Assembly: GCA_934351765.1 (NCBI GenBank)
Contig: CAKRJM010000074.1
Location: 1-9,807 of the forward strand
Direction of reading: 5' to 3'
Length of the DNA: 9,807 nucleotides
Origin: an uncultured Lachnospiraceae bacterium
GTDB lineage: Bacteria > Bacillota > Clostridia > Lachnospirales > Lachnospiraceae
Numbering within the stretch: the stretch's first letter is position 1; every line of letters begins with the position of its first letter. The notes below the pieces were generated by a model. The model did no database searches and was not told where the DNA came from. It saw only the letters and a list, made by a program, of their open reading frames with translations. Both the position numbers and the translations under genes were made by a program. This document shows positions 7,435-9,807 of this stretch, in pieces.

Positions 7435-7909
7435 CAGATACCTCCTGTAAATAGTGGTTGATACGGGTTCCAAGGTCTGCAAGCTGGCTGGTAAGCATGT
7501 CAAGCTCATTCAGCTTTTCGGCCGGTATCGTCCGGAGCGCCTGTTCCACAGCATCGGTCATATTTTGACGGGACCTGCATGCGGCTTCTTTTCCGGCAGC
7601 AGTCAGGGAAACATAGACCAGGCGGCGGTTTTCGCTGGTGTGAACGCGGTTGACCAGCCCGTCATCCTCCAGATCGCTGATCAGCTTGGAAAGCTGCTGT
7701 CTGGTACGGCCCAGCCGGGAAACCAGTTCTGTCATGGGAACCGTTCCATCAGGACTTTCATTTAAAATGTATAAAATATGAAAGCCATGACTGCTCAGCT
7801 TTATGTCTGTATCGGGAAGGGGATGCTCCTTCATGCGGACATACAGAGAAAGAGAAAAGTTCAGAAGCTGTTCGGCCAGATGCCTTGGATCGGAGCTTTT
7901 TTGATTCAT
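7412..7909 (-). CDS. MarR-family transcriptional regulator
   Basis: This 165-residue protein fits the MarR family in size. A helical N-terminus (about 8-30) and C-terminus (about 105-155) would form the dimer interface. The winged helix-turn-helix spans about 38-105, with PMTELVSRLGRTRQQLSKLISDLEDDGLV as the recognition helix region and a wing ENRRLVYVSLTAAG. The ATG at 7909 has a near-perfect AAAGGAGGT (7916-7924) 6 bp upstream; a longer frame from 7957 would start inside the promoter. It is the first gene of an operon with ftsH and DUF4317, and its last 23 bp overlap ftsH, whose ribosome site lies inside it. MarR proteins usually repress their own operon and respond to small molecules or oxidation. 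The ligand here is unknown. Confidence 0.93.
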   Translation of the reverse strand: MNQKSSDPRHLAEQLLNFSLSLYVRMKEHPLPDTDIKLSSHGFHILYILNESPDGTVPMTELVSRLGRTRQQLSKLISDLEDDGLVNRVHTSENRRLVYVSLTAAGKEAACRSRQNMTDAVEQALRTIPAEKLNELDMLTSQLADLGTRINHYLQEVSDERSTTT

Positions 7910-7939
7910 GAAAATACCTCCTTTAAGGGTTCTCCAAAA

Positions 7940-7967
7940 AGTATAACAAATATCCACTGAAAGTCAA
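7940..7967 (-). promoter_or_regulatory. promoter of the marR-ftsH-DUF4317 operon
   Basis: Read on the minus strand: TTGACT (7967-7962), a 16-bp spacer and TATACT (7945-7940), with TG one base before the -10. This is close to the sigma-A consensus. Just upstream, at 7976-7989, the plus strand carries two tandem copies of TTAACA-like sequence, and AATG-N9-CATT forms a loose dyad. Either could be a MarR site, but the evidence is thin. Confidence 0.75.
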
Positions 7968-8010
7968 TGAAATATTAACATTTAACAAAAAGTTTATTTT
8001 AGGTTCATGG

Positions 8011-8035
8011 AAAGTTTTTCTTTTGGAGAAACTTT
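8011..8035. repeat. 10-bp inverted repeat upstream of lgt
   Basis: AAAGTTTTTC (8011-8020) and GAGAAACTTT (8026-8035) can form a 10-bp stem, with one G-U pair, around a 5-base loop. It lies in the divergent gap, about 45 bp before the lgt -10 box. It could be an operator. It is AT-rich and has no T tract after it, so it is not a convincing terminator. Confidence 0.35.
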
Positions 8036-8055
8036 ATCGGAAGCGGAAACAGAGG

Positions 8056-8084
8056 TGGATAATGAAACACAGACGTGGTATAAT
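8056..8084 (+). promoter_or_regulatory. promoter of lgt and the downstream lipoprotein gene
   Basis: A consensus TATAAT (8079-8084) with TG at 8076-8077 gives an extended -10. The best -35 at 17-bp spacing is a weak TGGATA (8056-8061). Transcription would begin near 8091, close to the ribosome site, so the leader is short, about 24 bases. Confidence 0.6.
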
Positions 8085-8114
8085 GAAGCGAATAAAAAAG
8101 AGGAGAATAAAACA

Positions 8115-8972
8115 ATGAAAGAAGTTATCGTCCGGATCGGATCGTTTACCATATACGGATACGGTCTGATGATTGCAATCGGGATTGTCCTGGCGTTCTG
8201 GGTAGCCATGTTCCGGGAGAAAAAATATCAGATCGGCAATGATCAGGTATTTTCGCTGGGAATGTGGTGTCTGGTGGGAGGCTGGGCATCAGCGAAGCTT
8301 TTGTTTTTGATCACGGAGCTTCCGAGCCTGATCGCAGATCCGAAACAGTTTCTGGCAACGTTGTCCAATGGATTTGTAGTATACGGCGGACTGATCGGCG
8401 GGATCCTTACCGGCTGGCTGTTCTGCCGGATCAAAAAGCTTTCTTTTTTGAAATATTTTGATCTGGTTATGCCGTCTATTGCACTGGCGCAGGCCTTCGG
8501 GCGTATCGGCTGTTTTTTGGCAGGCTGCTGCTACGGAAAAGAGACCAGCAGTGCATTTCATGTGATTTTTCCGGCAGAATGCCGGTTCGCACCGGGAGGG
8601 ATCCCACTGATCCCGACTCAGCTTCTGTCCAGTGCCGGAGATTTCCTGAATTTTTTTGCACTGCTGTTCTGTGCGAAAAAGACAAAGTCCGACGGTCAGG
8701 TGGGCGGCTTTTATCTGATCTTTTACAGCATCGGCCGGTTTATTATCGAGTGCTTCCGGGATGATCCCAGAGGCGAGGTGGGAGTGCTTTCCACCTCACA
8801 GTTTATTGCGGTCTTTATGCTGATCGCAGGAATCGCGATTGTCGCTTACTGCGGAAAAAAGTATCCGAAGAAAGCAGAAGACAACGAAGCGGAAAAAAAG
8901 GAAGCAGAAGCATCGAATCAGGAAGCTTCTGTGCAGGAACAGGAACTTTCTGAACCTGAGAAGAAAGAGTAA
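8115..8972 (+). CDS. lgt: prolipoprotein diacylglyceryl transferase, atypical
   Basis: This 285-residue membrane protein has about seven hydrophobic segments, as in Lgt, which moves diacylglycerol from phosphatidylglycerol onto the lipobox cysteine of prolipoproteins. Recognisable motifs are YGYG near the N-terminus (14-17), YGGLIGG (90-96) in place of the usual HGGLIG, the Lgt signature region GRIGCFLAGCCYG (129-141) with the essential-type arginine R130, PTQL (167-170) and GRFIIECFRDD (207-217) with R208 and E212. The Asn and Glu of the classical GRIGNFINGE signature are both cysteine here (C133, C138). A Cys-rich GRIGC...CCYG form occurs in many Firmicutes. The C-terminal tail (252-285) is a charged Glu/Lys extension. 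The ATG at 8115 has AGGAG (8101-8105) 9 bp upstream; a frame from 8007 lacks a site and crosses the promoter. A lipoprotein gene follows 22 bp later. Confidence 0.85.
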   Translation: MKEVIVRIGSFTIYGYGLMIAIGIVLAFWVAMFREKKYQIGNDQVFSLGMWCLVGGWASAKLLFLITELPSLIADPKQFLATLSNGFVVYGGLIGGILTGWLFCRIKKLSFLKYFDLVMPSIALAQAFGRIGCFLAGCCYGKETSSAFHVIFPAECRFAPGGIPLIPTQLLSSAGDFLNFFALLFCAKKTKSDGQVGGFYLIFYSIGRFIIECFRDDPRGEVGVLSTSQFIAVFMLIAGIAIVAYCGKKYPKKAEDNEAEKKEAEASNQEASVQEQELSEPEKKE

Positions 8973-8994
8973 ACGAAAACGGAGGACTGGAGAC

Positions 8995-9807
8995 ATGAAA
9001 AAAACGGCAGCATGGGTATTAAGTCTGGTATTGGCGGCGTCTGTTCTGGCAGGCTGCGGAAAAAGCGCAGGGAAAGAGACAACGGCACCGGAGACTACGA
9101 AAGCAGCAGAAACGGAAACCGTAAAAGAGACTGAAACAGAAAAAGAAACGGAAACATCGGCGGCAGCCTCCCAGGCAGCGGACGATACGGTGATCCGTGT
9201 AGGCGGCTTAAAGGGTCCGACCACCATGGGAATGGTAAAGCTTCTGGATGATGCGGAGAACGGAGCTTCCGGTCTTTCCGTGGATTTTACCATGGCAGCC
9301 AGTGCAGATGAGCTGACTCCGAAGCTTCTTCAGGGAGAACTGGATATTCTGGCAGCACCGGCAAACCTGGCCTCGGTCTTGTATAATAAATCAGAGGGTA
9401 AGGTACAGTTTGCGGCTGTTAATACGCTTGGTGTACTTTACATTGTGGAAAAAGGAGAGGCGGGGATCACCTCCTTTGCCGATTTGAAGGGAAAGACGAT
9501 CTATGCAACCGGTAAGGGCTCCACACCGGAGTATGCGCTTAATTATCTGCTGACCCGGAACGGTCTCGATCCGGAGAAGAATGTGGCCATTGAGTGGAAG
9601 AGTGAGCCGACCGAGGTGGTATCTCTTCTGGCAGGGCAGGAGAGCGGGATTGCAATGCTGCCTCAGCCCTTTGTAACCGTTGCAAAGGGACAGGTGGAAG
9701 GCCTGGAAGTGGCTCTGGATCTGACAAAGGAGTGGGAAGCGCTGGACAACACAAGCATGCTGATCACGGCCGGTCTTATTGTCCGGAAGGCCTTCGCAGA
9801 GGAGCAT
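8995..9807 (+). CDS. ABC transporter substrate-binding lipoprotein, partial (3' end outside window)
   Basis: The frame starts at the ATG at 8995, 8 bp after GGAGGA (8981-8986), and stays open to the right edge, giving 271 residues. The first 20 residues are a lipoprotein signal peptide (MKKTAAWVLSLVLAASVLAG) with lipobox LAGC and lipidation at C21. Residues about 27-60 are a Thr/Glu/Lys-rich linker with repeated ETE units that tethers the domain to the membrane. From about 65 the protein resembles the TauA/SsuA/NMT1-like class of solute-binding proteins: IRVGGLKGPTTMGMVKL, then LLQGELDILAAPANLA, then FADLKGKTIYATGKGSTPEYALNYLL, and LLAGQESGIAMLPQPF. This class binds sulfonates, nitrate, thiamine precursors and others, so the ligand cannot be assigned. 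Permease and ATPase genes would be expected to the right. It is probably co-transcribed with lgt. Confidence 0.9.
   Translation, partial: MKKTAAWVLSLVLAASVLAGCGKSAGKETTAPETTKAAETETVKETETEKETETSAAASQAADDTVIRVGGLKGPTTMGMVKLLDDAENGASGLSVDFTMAASADELTPKLLQGELDILAAPANLASVLYNKSEGKVQFAAVNTLGVLYIVEKGEAGITSFADLKGKTIYATGKGSTPEYALNYLLTRNGLDPEKNVAIEWKSEPTEVVSLLAGQESGIAMLPQPFVTVAKGQVEGLEVALDLTKEWEALDNTSMLITAGLIVRKAFAEEH

Noticed and set aside
7435..7509. Longer FtsH start 25 codons upstream
   Set aside because: It lies in marR, while the ATG at 7434 has a perfect AGGAGG at proper spacing and begins just before the first membrane helix.
7910..7957. Longer MarR start 16 codons upstream
   Set aside because: It begins within the promoter, between the -35 and -10 elements; the ATG at 7909 has AAAGGAGGT.
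8011..8035. Riboswitch or attenuator before lgt
   Set aside because: The dyad lies upstream of the predicted lgt promoter, so it would not be in the lgt transcript, and there is no T tract.
8007..8114. Longer Lgt start 36 codons upstream
   Set aside because: No ribosome site precedes it, the added residues are hydrophilic and unlike Lgt, and it contains the promoter and the AGGAG site of the ATG at 8115.
9391..9807. Minus-strand frame at the right edge
   Set aside because: It is antisense to the substrate-binding lipoprotein, whose signal peptide, lipobox and domain are clear.

Overview
The window looks like chromosomal DNA of a clostridial Firmicute, probably from the Lachnospiraceae. This is inferred from strong AGGAGG-type ribosome sites, promoters with TGn-extended -10 boxes, a DUF4317 protein, a small siroheme reductase and moderate GC content. 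I see no tRNA, rRNA, CRISPR array, insertion sequence or phage gene. Nine protein genes fill most of it. The first is cut by the left edge and the last by the right edge.

Layout. 1-980 (+) is the C-terminal part of a HipA-like kinase. It converges on a CysL-like LysR regulator at 1075-1989 (-). That regulator is divergent from a siroheme and [4Fe-4S] sulfite/nitrite reductase at 2199-3083 (+). The shared 209-bp gap holds a perfect LysR-type dyad centred near -65 of the reductase promoter, so the two genes form a plausible regulator-target pair. A separate promoter then drives a zinc-ribbon membrane protein at 3186-4244 (+). Next is a GC-rich, repeat-containing, non-coding stretch (4245-4432) between convergent genes.

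A compact minus-strand operon, 7909 down to 4433, encodes a MarR regulator, the membrane protease FtsH and a DUF4317 protein. Its genes overlap or nearly abut (marR/ftsH overlap 23 bp; ftsH/DUF4317 gap 2 bp). Divergent from it, 8115-8972 (+) is an Lgt-type prolipoprotein diacylglyceryl transferase with atypical motif residues. It is followed 22 bp later by the start of a lipoprotein ABC-transporter substrate-binding protein (8995 to the right edge), which is itself a likely lipidation substrate.

Most of this is ordinary core and metabolic gene content. The points most worth a second look are the reductase without neighbouring redox subunits and its operator, the MarR-FtsH-DUF4317 operon, the atypical Lgt, and the structured intergenic element at 4271-4422.
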